The position numbers and the translations under genes are program-made. From Lotus japonicus (Eukaryota > Streptophyta > Magnoliopsida > Fabales > Fabaceae): a stretch of DNA of 64,000 nt. Location: NCBI RefSeq assembly GCF_012489685.1, contig NC_080046.1:37969176-38033175 (forward strand), in the 5' to 3' direction. Under the pieces are notes generated by a model that was not told where the DNA came from, did not search any database, and was given only the letters and a program-made list of their open reading frames with translations. Positions 11,651 to 22,300 of the stretch are shown piece after piece. The stretch's first letter is position 1. Each line of letters begins with the position of its first letter.

Positions 11651-11703
11651 AACCAAAAAAAAGTAAAAAAAAAACCCGTGCAAATGCACGAGCTAAATAC
11701 TAG
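11651..11703 (+). mobile_element. Candidate Helitron 3' terminus
   Basis: A 6-bp stem (CGTGCA..TGCACG) in CCCGTGCAAATGCACGAG is followed 10 bases later by CTAG at 11700-11703, and the next base is T. A short hairpin followed by CTAG and insertion before T is the standard Helitron 3' signature. The next bases, TAGACCTTCTG, are the start of direct repeat copy B, which in copy A lacks this end. The 5' TC end was not located. The LINE appears to have inserted within this Helitron. Confidence 0.5.
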
Positions 11704-11841
11704 TAGACCTTCTGAATTTCGCCACGCGAACTTCCAACTATTATACCACTTGTTATAAGCATAACACATTTCAATTAGAGTCAGTTTAAAACATGAAGAA
11801 ATTGAATCACCAAAACAGAGTTTCATTGTTGCAAACTCGTT
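11704..11841 (+). repeat. Direct repeat copy B
   Basis: Second copy of the block at 4894-5030, same orientation, with about ten substitutions. Homology stops at CAAACTCGT. Confidence 0.8.
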
Positions 11842-11867
11842 GTTATAATGTCAATAGTTACTAAAGC

Positions 11868-12135
11868 CTCGTTTGGAAGAACTTATTTGATCTAAATTAA
11901 TTTAATCTATAATATTAACGTTTATGTAAGTGTTTTAGAGGGCTTACGTAACTAGCTTATGGCATAAGTTAGATTATTTTCATAAGTCGCTTAGGTTAGG
12001 TTATAAATAAGAGATTATGCTTACCTACAACTTATTTTTCTATTATTTCAATAACTAATCTCAAATTAGCTTATAAATAAATGCTTATTTTCATAAGTGC
12101 TTATTTAAGTTGTTTACTCAAATACACCTTAAATC
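11868..12135. mobile_element. MITE-like element with imperfect inverted ends
   Basis: The left side reads AAGCCTCGTTTGGAAGAACTTATTTGA. The right side, inverted, reads AAGGTGTATTTGAGTAAACAACTT, with internal CTTATTT/AAATAAG and TCATAAG repeats that fold back. This is the layout of abundant plant MITEs. I could not fix a target duplication, so the superfamily is open. Confidence 0.4.
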
Positions 12136-14452
12136 ATTATGATTTTAATCAATAATAAAAAAACAAAATGCTTTATATATGTAAGGCCCAAGTTTTTCAG
12201 CTTATGCTAAGTGAATAAACTTTCTTATTCACGATTAGGGTTGATGTAATGGGAAGGGAAACCTGAACAAAAGTTCATTAAATGAAATATAATTATGAAG
12301 GAGAAAGTTCAGGAAAAGTTCAAGGCTTGCATTATGATCGATAAAAGTTATAGCACGATCGTTATACGTTTAAACCTAGGTCAGAAACCCTAGTAAATAA
12401 CTAGTTTTCATGAAAAGTCACTATGGAAGTTAATTCCAAAAATCTTCAGAGAAATGTTAGAACTTCTCTTTTTCCATATATAACAATCGTTTCGAGGCGA
12501 AACTCTAGGATCTACGGACGTCCGATTCCAATCATCGGAAGTTTGCCGAAACCGAATCCCTGGTATTTCAAAACCCTAGAATCACTCGACAATGAAGACT
12601 TCTTCTATTCAGAGCTTCAAATGAAGATTCTACACGCGTACACCCATTTCTCTTGATGATTTCAATCTTTCTTCAGAAGGAAGTTTTCCATTCCGACATC
12701 CGATGCAAAAAGCAACTTATCGGGTAAAATAGTTTTATACCGATTATGCATTAGTCGCCAAAAATACAAGGAGACCTCTTTATAGTTTTGGAATTCTTTT
12801 GCCAAAACATATCTTAGAATTCACGGAGAATGACGCCGGAAAAATCAGATTCGCGAAACTTTCATTTTACCGCGATTTGCCAACCTCTATATATAGCCAA
12901 GAAAGGAAGAAAAATCACAAAAAACTACCCATTTTCCCCACCCAAACCCGCGGCCAAGAGAAGAAGAAGAAGGAGGAAGAGTTTTTCTTCATTACTTGCT
13001 TGATCGTCGATCAATCAGTTGCTGCTTCAAGGTTTCGAGGTATAGTCGCTAATCCTTACCTCTGATCGCTTTTTCCATAGCTTTTCTGTAGACTTTTCTG
13101 AGCTGATAGTTTTGAGGTTTTTGCAAAACTATCCTGAATATTTCATTTCTGATTCTAAACCTCTTCCTTATGTGCCCAAGATCACTTCTGCCGGATTAGA
13201 TTTTCCGTTATGTCGCCGGATTTCCGCCGGAATCAATTTTAGCCTTAAATACCCATTTTTGGAGTTTTTGGAGTAAAGCTTCAACCTTTAGGCTAAAAAC
13301 TATCGCCTTAGCTTAGTGCTAGTAGGATTAGTTGTCATAAACGTCGTTAGTAACGTCCCTGTCAAATTTGGTTTTTGGGATTTCAGTTTTGAAAATTCTA
13401 AGTTAAAAATCATGACCAAAATACCCCTGCGACAGTTTTTGATCCGATAATTTTTCCGAGTTCAGAATACCCTTAGTTACGGCTTATGATTGCATAGGAA
13501 CCAAGTTTGATCGAAGAAAAATCGAGTTCCCTAATTACCAAAAGTGGCCGAACCTATTAGGGGGGGAGGAGGAAAATTTCCTTTTCCGAAAACTTGTCCT
13601 TTCGCGCTAGATTATCGTACCTTGGAGTATATATTACTTCGAGTAACCTTAGTAAGTATCGATAGCTTAGTTTCCGATAGATTCTGATAGTATTTCTGTG
13701 GTTTTGCTTTAAAGGAACTTTTGAGGATTTCCCGGAGGAACAACACTTTGATTGTGAGGAAGCGTTAGGCGATCATTCTGGAGAACCTACAGGTGAGGGC
13801 TTCTCACTGAATCTCTAGTTAATGCTTAGGGTCGATGCTTTCGACATTGTTTACTGTTTATGCACTGGATTGTGTGTGATTGGAAAATGTTTTTCTGAGG
13901 CTTCGGCTGACAATGTAGATGGTTCATCTACTGAATGTTTTTGAGATTGACTTACATGCTATGTGCTATGTGGGTAATCTAGGATGTGTGGTGCATGCTT
14001 TGTATGCTAAGTTCTAAGTGTTTATGATGAGATTTATTGATAAATGACATGTTGACTGATTGTGCTGAGTTATTTATGCTTATGCAATGAAATCTGAGTT
14101 TCTGAATGGTGAGAATAGCGGGCAGGTCATGCCGATTTTATTTTGAGAGTTTTGAGAAAGCTTGATAGGACGAATGAGATTCGGGCTTTGTTTTTGTTTA
14201 GTGGATCGAGACATTCTCTGGAAGTGATTTGGGATTTGGAGATCCTGAAAATGTATAAGATTTGCGATAAAACAAAATGGAATCTATTTTATAAGGAAAA
14301 CTCATAAGACATTAAACAACCTCTAAAATCTTTAAGTAATGATATCAATCTCGAAAGGAAGGCTTGGAAGTCAAATCTTAGTTTTGGAAAACGAGAAGTG
14401 TCGTCGGATCCCAGTGTTGAGAAAGTTGAGAGGCTTCGAGTATGTAGATGTT

Positions 14453-14540
14453 GTGGTGCTGTTGGAGCAGCGTTGTTGTTGTGCTGTTGGAGCAGCTATT
14501 GTTGTTGTGCTGTTGGAGCAGCTATGTTGTTGGGCTATCC
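14453..14540 (+). repeat. Tandem repeat, about 30 bp x 3
   Basis: Three copies of GTGCTGTTGGAGCAGC are separated by TTGTTGTTG-type linkers. The tract lies inside the solo LTR and is missing from the LTRs at 19988 and 27863. Confidence 0.85.
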
Positions 14541-15278
14541 TGGGGATAAGTCCGGGGAATTGATAGTTCCTGAGTATGTTGATACTCTTGCTCGTTGAGC
14601 AGTTGTGACCATCGGATTGAGATGAGTCGGATGATTTGGAGATCATCGTGGGTTATGTGTTGTTGTGAAGAAGTGTCTTTTGTCGCAGAATCGACTTTAC
14701 CTTAGGGTAAGCTTTTAGAGACTTTAATTTACCTAGAACACGTGGCGACGTGTCGAGTGAGATTCGGAGACGTTGTTTGACTAACCATCCTGCATTCATG
14801 CAACATTAATGAGGTATTAACACAGGACGTACTCTGGACCTCGTCGGTTTCCAAAATGGTCATAAGACCCGGAATGCCGTGTAAGAGCGTTTGTAGACGT
14901 CTCTTGTAGCAGACCGAAATGGCAGACCTACGGGTTACGGCTGATCTGACTACCGTTGTTGTTGGAGTAAGAGGCACGCGGGCCGAAATGGTCCCACCGT
15001 GGCTGGTGCTAGGGCTGATCCGTTGATGTCCATCCGTTCCGGATTGCATATTGGTTGACTGGGTTAACCTGCATGGCATATCATGCAACATGCATACTAA
15101 TTTAGTTGTCGAATGTGATTGTTATTTGTTAATCATATTTGGAACATGTTAAGTGTTATCATTGTTGTTTATGTTATTGTGGAATACGCAACCCTAGGAT
15201 GTTATCCCTAGCTATAAGCCTAAGTGGCTATCTATTATCTGTACCTATTGGGTTTATTATCTACATAGTTCTTTAGAG

Positions 15279-15809
15279 TTGACCCTCGCGTCTTCTGTGT
15301 GTGTTTTGGCGGACAACGCCTTTTGTCAGATGTCCATTGCGGATTGGTTCACAATGGTCCACCCTTCGGGGGGGATCAGATATGAGATGATCGACCAGGA
15401 CGACCCCGGTTCGTGGGTGGTAGACCCCGCTAGCCACCGCGCGACCTATTCCGGGAGGATCATGGAGGATCGGGTTGATAGGGGAGGACTCTTGGTAGAG
15501 GGAGTATTGAGGAGGTGCTCTGTCAGCTTCAACTTGCCACCGGGCGTTCACTGTGGACCAGGACTTGGAGGACCACCACCGCCACCGTCATCTTCAGAGG
15601 ACGAGGATCCCTCAGAGGAGGAGCCAGTGGGAGTGCCTTCGGCAGAGTCCAGTTCACCCACCGTTGTGATCATTGATGATCAGGGTTCGGGCCCTAAGCC
15701 CGTGAGTCCAGCATCGGAGCGCACTGCGGTTGCGAGGGGAGGACGGATAGGGTTGGTAGACTTAGTTGTTCTGGATTCTGATTCAGACGACGATCATGCT
15801 GACACATAG
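15279..15809 (+). CDS. Open reading frame inside the LTR (up to 176 codons), unknown product
   Basis: I do not recognise a family. The first ATG that matches the sister copy is at 15330, giving 159 codons; upstream codons are open but not conserved in frame. The N-terminal 40 residues (WFTMVHPSGG..DQDDPGS..VVDPASHRATYS) are shared with a 42-codon frame in the LTRs at 22993 and 30870, mostly with synonymous differences in the matching blocks. A Pro-run (GGPPPPPSSSEDED) and an acidic Ser-rich tail follow. The tail has two hydrophobic-acidic motifs, VVIIDD and VVLDSDSDDD, that look like SUMO-interacting motifs. No signal peptide or membrane segment is seen. Lying in an LTR, it could be expressed from the element promoter. 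Expression is unproven. Confidence 0.4.
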   Translation: MTLASSVCVLADNAFCQMSIADWFTMVHPSGGIRYEMIDQDDPGSWVVDPASHRATYSGRIMEDRVDRGGLLVEGVLRRCSVSFNLPPGVHCGPGLGGPPPPPSSSEDEDPSEEEPVGVPSAESSSPTVVIIDDQGSGPKPVSPASERTAVARGGRIGLVDLVVLDSDSDDDHADT

Positions 15810-16300
15810 TTTTGAGTGTTAGTGTGAGCTCCTCGAGTTAGGATTAGTGTAGGAGTAGAGTTTAGCTCTGACAGTCTTTGCTTCATTCGTTTATTTGGGG
15901 GACAGGGTAGTTCCGCCTATAGCTTTTTGTGTGGTTTCCTTACGGGAATTACAGAGAGTTGGTTGGACTTAGGAGGTCTTATTTTCAGGCCATTGGGTCA
16001 GCTCATTCTCAGTTTTGAGGGATAGTGTTGCGGGCACTTACCTTTATATTTGGTTTGTACATATTGCCTACGGGCGTTACTCTTCTATTACCATCACTGG
16101 AGGTTTACTCGTGACGAGGTTGTTACTTACAGCGGGGGCTGTTTATATATTGTATATTAGTTCTATTGCTTTTCGCATTTGGGTTTTATTAAATTCAGTC
16201 TTGTCTTAGTTATTATCGAAAAAAAAAAAATATTCACGTTTTTCCGCATTAAGTTTATTTTTGGTTACTAAAGTGACGCCACCGAAATCGGGGTGTTACA

Positions 16301-16440
16301 ATATAAATACTCCTGGAAAGCAAGTTAATACTAGGGTAAGGGTTAATGGTCAAATTAGTCCATGAGTTTGTAAACAAGTTTGATTTTAGTCATTCTGAGG
16401 AAAAAATGACGTATAATGGAGGTCCTCATTTTTCCTCAGA
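16301..16440. repeat. Short inverted repeat
   Basis: Arms at about 16379-16409 and 16424-16457 (TTTGATTTTAGTC-type and its inverse GACTAAAATCAAA, with TGAGGAAAAAAT/ATTTTTCCTCA) form a foldback of about 30-bp arms. It may be a terminus of a transposon that carried the RING fragment next to it. Confidence 0.5.
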
Positions 16441-16800
16441 AGGACTAAAATCAAACTCCAGTTCCACAGCGCAACAACAAAAGGGGTTTGGACAACTACT
16501 TGTTCAGGCAAAATCGAGTTCAAATGTTCCGGCTCCAATTCCACAGCGCAATTAGGGTTTGGACAATTCACCTTGCGATTATTTTGCTGAATCTGAGCAT
16601 CGACATGCTTGGAAATGCAATCAGAGCAAAAGGGGCGTTCACAGTTGCTCCCTCTGAACATTTCAGAATCTTTCTTGTAATCGAAGCACATACCACATAA
16701 GCAACAGTTGTTCAAATTTACGCCGTCGTTGCTGTTGTTTTCTTCCGCCTTGATCAGGTGCTTGTTACCTCCGTTCTTTTTTCTGTCTTCACAATGACGT
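16440..16800 (-). pseudogene. Fragment of an RBR-type E3 ubiquitin ligase (RING1)
   Basis: On the minus strand the frame runs from at least 16800 to about 16480 and contains a RING-like Cys series: CCLCGMC, EMFRGSNCERPFCSDC, a VDAQIQQN helix, then CPNPNCAVELEPEHL and SILPEQV. This spacing is that of RING1 in plant RING-between-RING ligases, which accept ubiquitin from an E2. Usually IBR and RING2 follow. Here the similarity stops at SILPEQV and the frame runs into unrelated sequence, so the enzyme core is missing. No ATG was found at the expected upstream position, so this is a captured exon or gene relic. Confidence 0.65.
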
Positions 16801-17802
16801 GAGTGACTGTTTTCTTCTTCTTCTTCTTTTTCGCGGGTCCAGTAATTTCAATTTCATTCTTCTTCGTATTCTACAGGCGTTCGCGGAGGGAGATTCGGTG
16901 GCGGGTTTTGCTGGCGACGGTTTGGCTGCTCCGAGGTCTTGGTTTTGGAGGGTTTTGGGTGTTTGAAGTGACGACGTTCATGGTTTTGGTGTTTGAAGCA
17001 CCCATGATGAAGCTGACAAACGAGTGCACATCAATCACAATTATTTTGCTTATTTTAAAAAACTATTTTTCTTTTATATTCCTGCTCCAATTTTTATTGT
17101 TATCTCCAATTTAGTTGCTTTTGAATCATTTCAAATTTCATAAGCCAAGAATACAAGAGGTACTCAACCCATAAGTGTTCAGAACATTAGTTAACTCATA
17201 ATATCAATTCAAAATTTTATCTCTTTTTTTTTTTTCTCTACAGGGGTTCCTCTCCACAAACCCTTTTCTTATTCCGCTTCCCCTCTTCCTCTCTAAGCAA
17301 CAAAGAAGTTCTCTCAAGCAAATGTTAATTTTGTTTTCTATCTATTTTAGTTCTGTAAGTCAAATGAGAAAATGCAGTTTTTTTCTTCCAGTGGCACTTA
17401 GGCTATGCTTGGATTGACGAAATATAATGGAGCGGAATAGAATATAATGAAATGGAATGGAGTGGAACGGAATGGTATAGAAATTTCATTCCATTGTTTG
17501 GATATTTTATGACGGAGCAGAACAAAATTACCACTCCATTGTTTGGATAATGGACGGAGCGGAATGAGTTATAACCTTTTTATTCCTATATTACCCTTTC
17601 TTATATTTCTTATTTATTTTGGTTTAAGCATATGATTTTTCAAATATAATTCCCAATTCATATAACCCAAATTCCTATTTCCTAATTAAGCTACTCTCAA
17701 TTTAGTTGTCCGTAAAAAAAAAACTACTCTCAATTTTAAATAAAAAATACTCGATCCCAATGCTAGAGATCACGGGCTTTGGAAGAATCTTCTTCAAGAT
17801 GA
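16801..17802. other. Gene-free stretch with GGAATGG-type repeats
   Basis: 16801-17000 may be former upstream coding or leader sequence of the RING fragment. 17403-17570 holds short repeats of GGAATGG and GGAGCGGAAT with CCATTGTTTGGATA twice, a common MITE style. The rest is AT-rich, with no feature seen. Confidence 0.4.
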
Positions 17803-18142
17803 TTTTTTTTAAAGTATGGTAAATATCATTAATCAATGAATCATTACAATCTCTAGAACACCAACACAGTCCCATCTGAAATGAAAAATAACATGGGAAT
17901 TAAATTTAACAAATCAAAACTTGCGATGGCAAAAGGGGAGCAAAGGACATTCAGCTGTGGGAATCGCTTCTATAATGAGTAAATTTAACTTCCACAGAAG
18001 GAAGTAAGGAACTCACGGGCAACCTTTTCTAGACAAGGCGAGCATCATCTGGTTTGAGTTGATAGTATGAAGATCCAACAACGACGGCAGTAAGTGAAAT
18101 GGAGTAAAAATGAAAAAGGGTAAAATTGTGTATTAATAGGTT
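17803..18142 (-). mobile_element. Possible LINE 3' end fragment
   Basis: A poly(T) run at 17805-17812 is followed by GGTAAATATCATTAATCAATG. This resembles the inverted LINE 3' end at 6490-6530 (AAATATATTGATTAAATGG). No coding part is recognised, and the 5' limit is unknown. Confidence 0.3.
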
Positions 18143-18334
18143 GGCTTAAATGCACTTTTGGACCCTCATGTTTTAACTTTTTGCGATTGTCAACCCTTAT
18201 CTTTTTATCTACGAATAGGAACCCTATTCTTTCAAAACGCTGCACCGTTCACCCTTTCGTCCAAATCCGATAAAAACTTGACGGAACACACTGATATGGC
18301 CTTCCACGTGGATAAAAAGGGGATTTAAAAAAAT
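18143..18334 (+). mobile_element. Half of a Mutator-type foldback element
   Basis: Begins GGCTTAAATGCACTTTTGGA like the next element, but is more diverged, and its right half is absent. It abuts the complete foldback at 18335. Flanks show no 9-bp duplication, so a rearrangement or nested insertion removed the other end. Confidence 0.55.
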
Positions 18335-18619
18335 GGCTTAAATGCACTTTTGGACCCTCAAGTTTACATTTTTTGCGATTGTTGACCCTGATCTTATTTT
18401 TAGTTTGAATGGAGACCCTAATCTTTCAAAACGTTGCACCGTTTACCCTTCCGTCGGAAGGTCAGGTAAGTGGGTTCCGTCAAGTTTTTGACGGATTTGG
18501 ACGGAAGGGTAAGCGGTGCAACATTTCGAAAGATTAGGGTCTCCATTCGTAGAAAATTAAGATCAGGGTCAACAATAGCAAAAAATATAAACTTGGGGGT
18601 CCAAAAGTGCATTTAAGCC
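18335..18619. mobile_element. Foldback Mutator-type MITE (285 bp)
   Basis: The termini GGCTTAAATGCACTTTTGG and CCAAAAGTGCATTTAAGCC are exact inverses, and the inverted similarity runs through most of each half. It is the same family as 53680-53894. No matching 9-bp flank was found here. Confidence 0.8.
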
Positions 18620-18678
18620 TATATAAAACTATCACCTCATACAATTACGGCATATCAAACAATCCTTAAAATCACATA

Positions 18679-19269
18679 ATGGCGATTTTAATTTCATTCC
18701 CCGGCTTGTCGGTCCTTGAGTCCCTCGATATCTCTTTGGGTGCGTCTCAAGGCTTTGGGGTTTTGGCGGGTGGTGAGGGTCCTGTTCAGGTTTCCCCAAC
18801 ACGTGAGGTGGTGAAACTGCTCAGGACAAGGGGTAGGCCTAAAAAGGATGGAGCAACGGGAAGCAAGAAGAAGAGCCTTTCTGAGCCGTCCCTATTTTGA
18901 CAACAATGGATGACGGTGAAGCGACGACAACAGGGAAATAACTGATGGTGCTACCAGATGAGCTCTCACATGCTTATGGCATCTTGACGGGCAAGGAGCG
19001 CTGTCCTGATGGGGAAACGTCTTGGAATGGTGTATGACTGCTCAAATGACGCTGCCCGTGCCAGATTGTTGATCAGATCTCGGCTAGACGGTAGTAGAGT
19101 GTTTTGGGTTTATGTAGGGTTTTAGGTTTCTGTAGTGGCTTTGTTTGGCTGTGCATTTTTTTTTTGTAGGTTTCTTGTATAGGTTTTGTGGGTTGTTTGT
19201 TTGGATCATTTTGGGGAGGTTATTTCCTCATCTTTATATTAATACAGATTTCGTTTTCGAAAAAAAAAA
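18679..19269 (+). mobile_element. Internally deleted LINE fragment
   Basis: A short frame (18679-18900) contains TRGRPKKDG, as found at the C-terminal part of plant LINE ORF1. It is followed by a LINE-style 3' end with TATATTAATACAGATTTCG and poly(A) at 19260-19268. Sequence on each side matches one continuous block near 47665-47705, which shows an insertion here. Possible flanking duplication: ATGGCGATTTT against ATGCGAGTTT (imperfect). Confidence 0.55.
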
Positions 19270-19432
19270 TGCGAGTTTCTATTATGTGCTCATTTTTCAT
19301 CATTGACACCTATAGTTCTTTTGACTTTCATCATTGACAGATTAATTCTTTAAAAGTTATGCATTGAGATTTCATGCACATTTGGATGATAACTTTTTTT
19401 TTGTTCATCAACCAATAGTATAATACAATTAG
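19270..19432 (+). repeat. Duplicated block shared with about 47700-47867
   Basis: CTTTCATCATTGACAG, TTATGCATTGAGATTTCATG and CATAATACAAT-type text recurs near 47757-47860. It is the left part of a segment that resumes at 31932 after two nested insertions. The right part is the 3' flank of the J-protein gene. Confidence 0.75.
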
Positions 19433-19577
19433 GGTGGGCGGAGCCACCGGGGTGGCTTACCGGTGCTCCGCTCCCCCGGATATTTTAATTTTCCATGTTG
19501 ATACTATGTAAATTTTTTTCTAGCACCTGTAATTAAGATAATATATATTAAATGTTAACACAAAGCAAGGATGTCAT

Positions 19578-19640
19578 TGTGGCGCAACAACAAGGACTGC
19601 TACTTTTCTTATATAGGTTTCAAGTTCGATTCCTTGATAC
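19578..19640 (+). other. tRNA-like A/B box pair (SINE-like?)
   Basis: TGTGGCGCAACAACAAGG resembles an RNA polymerase III A box, and 40 bases on AAGTTCGATTCCTTG resembles a B box. A second B-box-like motif in reverse (GGGAATCGAACCC) lies at 19701-19713. No tRNA fold is complete. Weak evidence for a SINE-derived segment. Confidence 0.25.
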
Positions 19641-20663
19641 AACAGTTTCAAGTTTTTTTTCCCACGAAAAATGATTTCAAAAATACGCAAAACGATGTGA
19701 ATGGGAATCGAACCCTTTCCAAGAAGAATATTATGAAAATGAATTACCATTATACTAGATGCAACTCTTGAATAGTAAATGATAGTTTTACATAACTTAT
19801 TTAGTTGGTATCTCTTATGCTCAAACTATTTATATATTTATTTTATTTATAAAAAATATCAATTAATTTTTCATGTAGAGTCCGTTTGAATCACTATATA
19901 ATAAAATTATGTTTGATATAATGAAATTTGATAAAATGAACTATAAAAAATTGAATTTGTATGTGGAAATGATACCCAAAAGTAAGTTGTAAGGCCCAAG
20001 TTTTAACGCTTTGGATAAGTGAATAAAATAAAAGAGTTATTTGATTAAGATAAATTTGGGAAGGAAAAAGGTTCAGGAAAAGTCCAAGAATTTATCGAAA
20101 AACCGAAAGAGTTATAGCACGACTAACATACGCTTAATCCTAGGTCAAAGGTATTAGTGAATAGTTAATTTACGCTTTAGGACACGATGGAAACTAATTC
20201 CAAAAAATCCTCAGAGAAATGTTAGAACTTCTCTTTTCCGTCCTTAAACAACCATTTCGATGCGAAATCCTGGAAAGTACGAACGTCAAATTCCAATTCT
20301 CGGAAGTTTGCCGAAACGGAATCCCTGATAGTTCGAGAAAACCTAAGATCGACAGACGATGAAGACTTTTCTATTCGGAGCTGCAAAAGAAGATTCCACC
20401 CGCGTTCTCCTATTTCTCTCGTCAATTCTGATCTTTCTTCAGAAGGAAGTTTTCTCATCCGACGATCACTGCAAAAAGTAGTTTTTCGGGATAAACCGAC
20501 TTACACCGACTTATGCCGATCTTGGATCTTCTGGTTTAATTCCAAGAATCCTATTTTGAGTTCTGGAATTCTGTCGCCAGAACCTATCTTAGAATGCGCA
20601 GAGGAACGCGCAGGAAAAATCGGAATCGCAAAAAAATCATTTTTCCGTTTTTTCCAAAACCTA

Positions 20664-20672
20664 TAAATAGCT
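20664..20672 (+). promoter_or_regulatory. Candidate TATA box in 5' LTR
   Basis: CCTATAAATAGC in an otherwise unremarkable region, conserved in the 3' LTR (about 28540) and as TATATATAGC in the solo LTR (about 12888). Position fits an LTR promoter. Inference only. Confidence 0.45.
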
Positions 20673-22141
20673 TGAAAATTAGATTTTTTGCAAAAAAACC
20701 CATTTCCCCACCCCCAAAACCGCGAGTTCCTAGAGAGAGAGAGATCCGGATCTTCGTCGTTTCTTGCCCGTTTGCTTCACCGATCGTCACTAATCGAAGA
20801 CCTCGAGGTAGGTAATCTATACTCTCCTTCGAATCGTCGTTTCTGTCCATTTCTCCTGCGACTTTCTGAGTTCAAAATTTTGAGGTTTTTGAAAAACTGT
20901 TCAAATCAGCTGATTTCAGCGTCTAAACTTCTTCCCTGCATGCTCCTGAGCGTGTTCTGCGGATTAGATTTTGTCAAATGTCGACGAAATGCCGCCGGGA
21001 TCAATTTCTACCCTAAATACCCATTTTTCGGCAAAGTCGCAACCTTTACGCTCTAATCTATCGACTTGGCTTAGTGCTAGTAGGATTTGTCGTCATAAAC
21101 GTCGTTGTGGACGTCCCCATCCAATTTGTTTTTCAAAAATCCAATTTTGAAATTCTGAGCTAAAAATAATGACCAAACTGCCCCTATATCAGTTTTCGAT
21201 CCGAAAATTTTTCCGAGCCTAGAACCGTCTTAGTTACGGCTTATGTTAACCTAGGAACCAAGTTTGATCGAAGAAAAATCGACCCTCCCAATTAAGGAAA
21301 GTGGCCGAGAGCTATACCAAGGGGGGAGGAAATCCGACTTTTTCGAAAACTTGTCTTAACGCGTTAGATTGTCGTACCACAGAGTTTGTAGTGTACCGTG
21401 TAACCCTAGGACTTATTGCTTGCTGAGTTTCTGACTCAATGTGTTGATTTCTGTGATTTTGGCTTAAGGTTCTTTTGAGGAGTTTCCTGGAGATCAAGGC
21501 GAGGAACGTGAAGGAGGTTGTGAGGAAAACGCTGGAGGAGTTACAGGTGAGGGCTACTCTCTGAATTACTAGATAATGCTTTAGGTGTCGATGAAATTCG
21601 ACTTGATTTATGTGTTATGCACCTAATTGCTAAATGTCTGAAATGATTTCTGAGGCTTCGGCCGAACTTGTTGAGTACTTGATGCCATGATATTGTGTGC
21701 TAAATGATTCACATGCTATGTGCTACATGGTTAACTTAGGATGTGTTGGAATATGCTGTTTATGCCTATTGGTTGAGCTGTTTCATTGATGCTATTCCAC
21801 TCGTGCCTATGTTTCTGGAAAGTGAGGATTACGGGCAAGTCATGCCGAATTTTTATGAGATTTTGAGAGAGTTTTAAAGGACGAACGGAGTTCGGACCTT
21901 GTTATGTTTTAATGGATCGAGACCTTCTCAGGGAATTATTTGAGATTATGGGATCTCTAAAAACTCTTAGGAAGTATTATAAGATTAAAATGAAAACTAT
22001 TTTATCACGGAAAACTCATAAGACATTAATCAATTTCTAAATCCTTTGAACAATAATGATACCCTTAGATAAGAGCTTAGAGCCTGAATATTAGTTTGGG
22101 AAATATGAGAAGTGTCGTCGAGTCCAAGTCTTGAGGAAACT

Positions 22142-22300
22142 TACAAGTTTCCGAGTATGCTTATACTTTTTCGCTCGATGAGCAGTTTAATGTTTGGCTA
22201 TCTAAAGTTTAGCCGGAGACTATAAGTTTCCAAGTACTTCGGTACCTTTTCGCTCGATGAGCAGTTTATTGATTGGCTATCTAAAGTTTAGCCGGGAACC
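22142..22300 (+). repeat. Two-unit tandem repeat, about 84 bp
   Basis: TTTTCGCTCGATGAGCAGTTTA followed by TTGGCTATCTAAAGTTTAGCC occurs twice, each unit ending in a CTATAAGTTTC- or CCATGAGTTCC-type block. The same pair is in the 3' LTR at 30019-30177. Confidence 0.85.

Larger units (their letters stand above)
12175..16305 (+). mobile_element. Solo LTR (4121 bp) of the long-LTR gypsy family, ATATA duplication
   Basis: The LTR spans 12180-16300, from TGTAAGGCCCAAG to TCGGGGTGTTACA, with ATATA on both sides. It aligns over its whole length with the LTRs of the young element at 19988. It is about 540 bp longer, chiefly because the frame at 15330-15809 is complete here. It contains a three-fold tandem repeat at about 14453-14540. 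Confidence 0.92.

Noticed and set aside
18143..18619. A single 477-bp Mutator element with 9-bp duplication
   Set aside because: Neither the outer nor the inner left end has a matching 9-bp flank at 18620, so I call a half element plus a foldback instead.
19578..19713. tRNA gene
   Set aside because: Only A/B-box-like words are present. The acceptor and anticodon stems do not form.
20594..21056. Frames of 70-150 codons in the LTRs (also 28376-28933)
   Set aside because: They are basic, low-complexity and not conserved in frame with the solo LTR. The 2-bp AG difference changes them completely, and this would not be tolerated in a gene.
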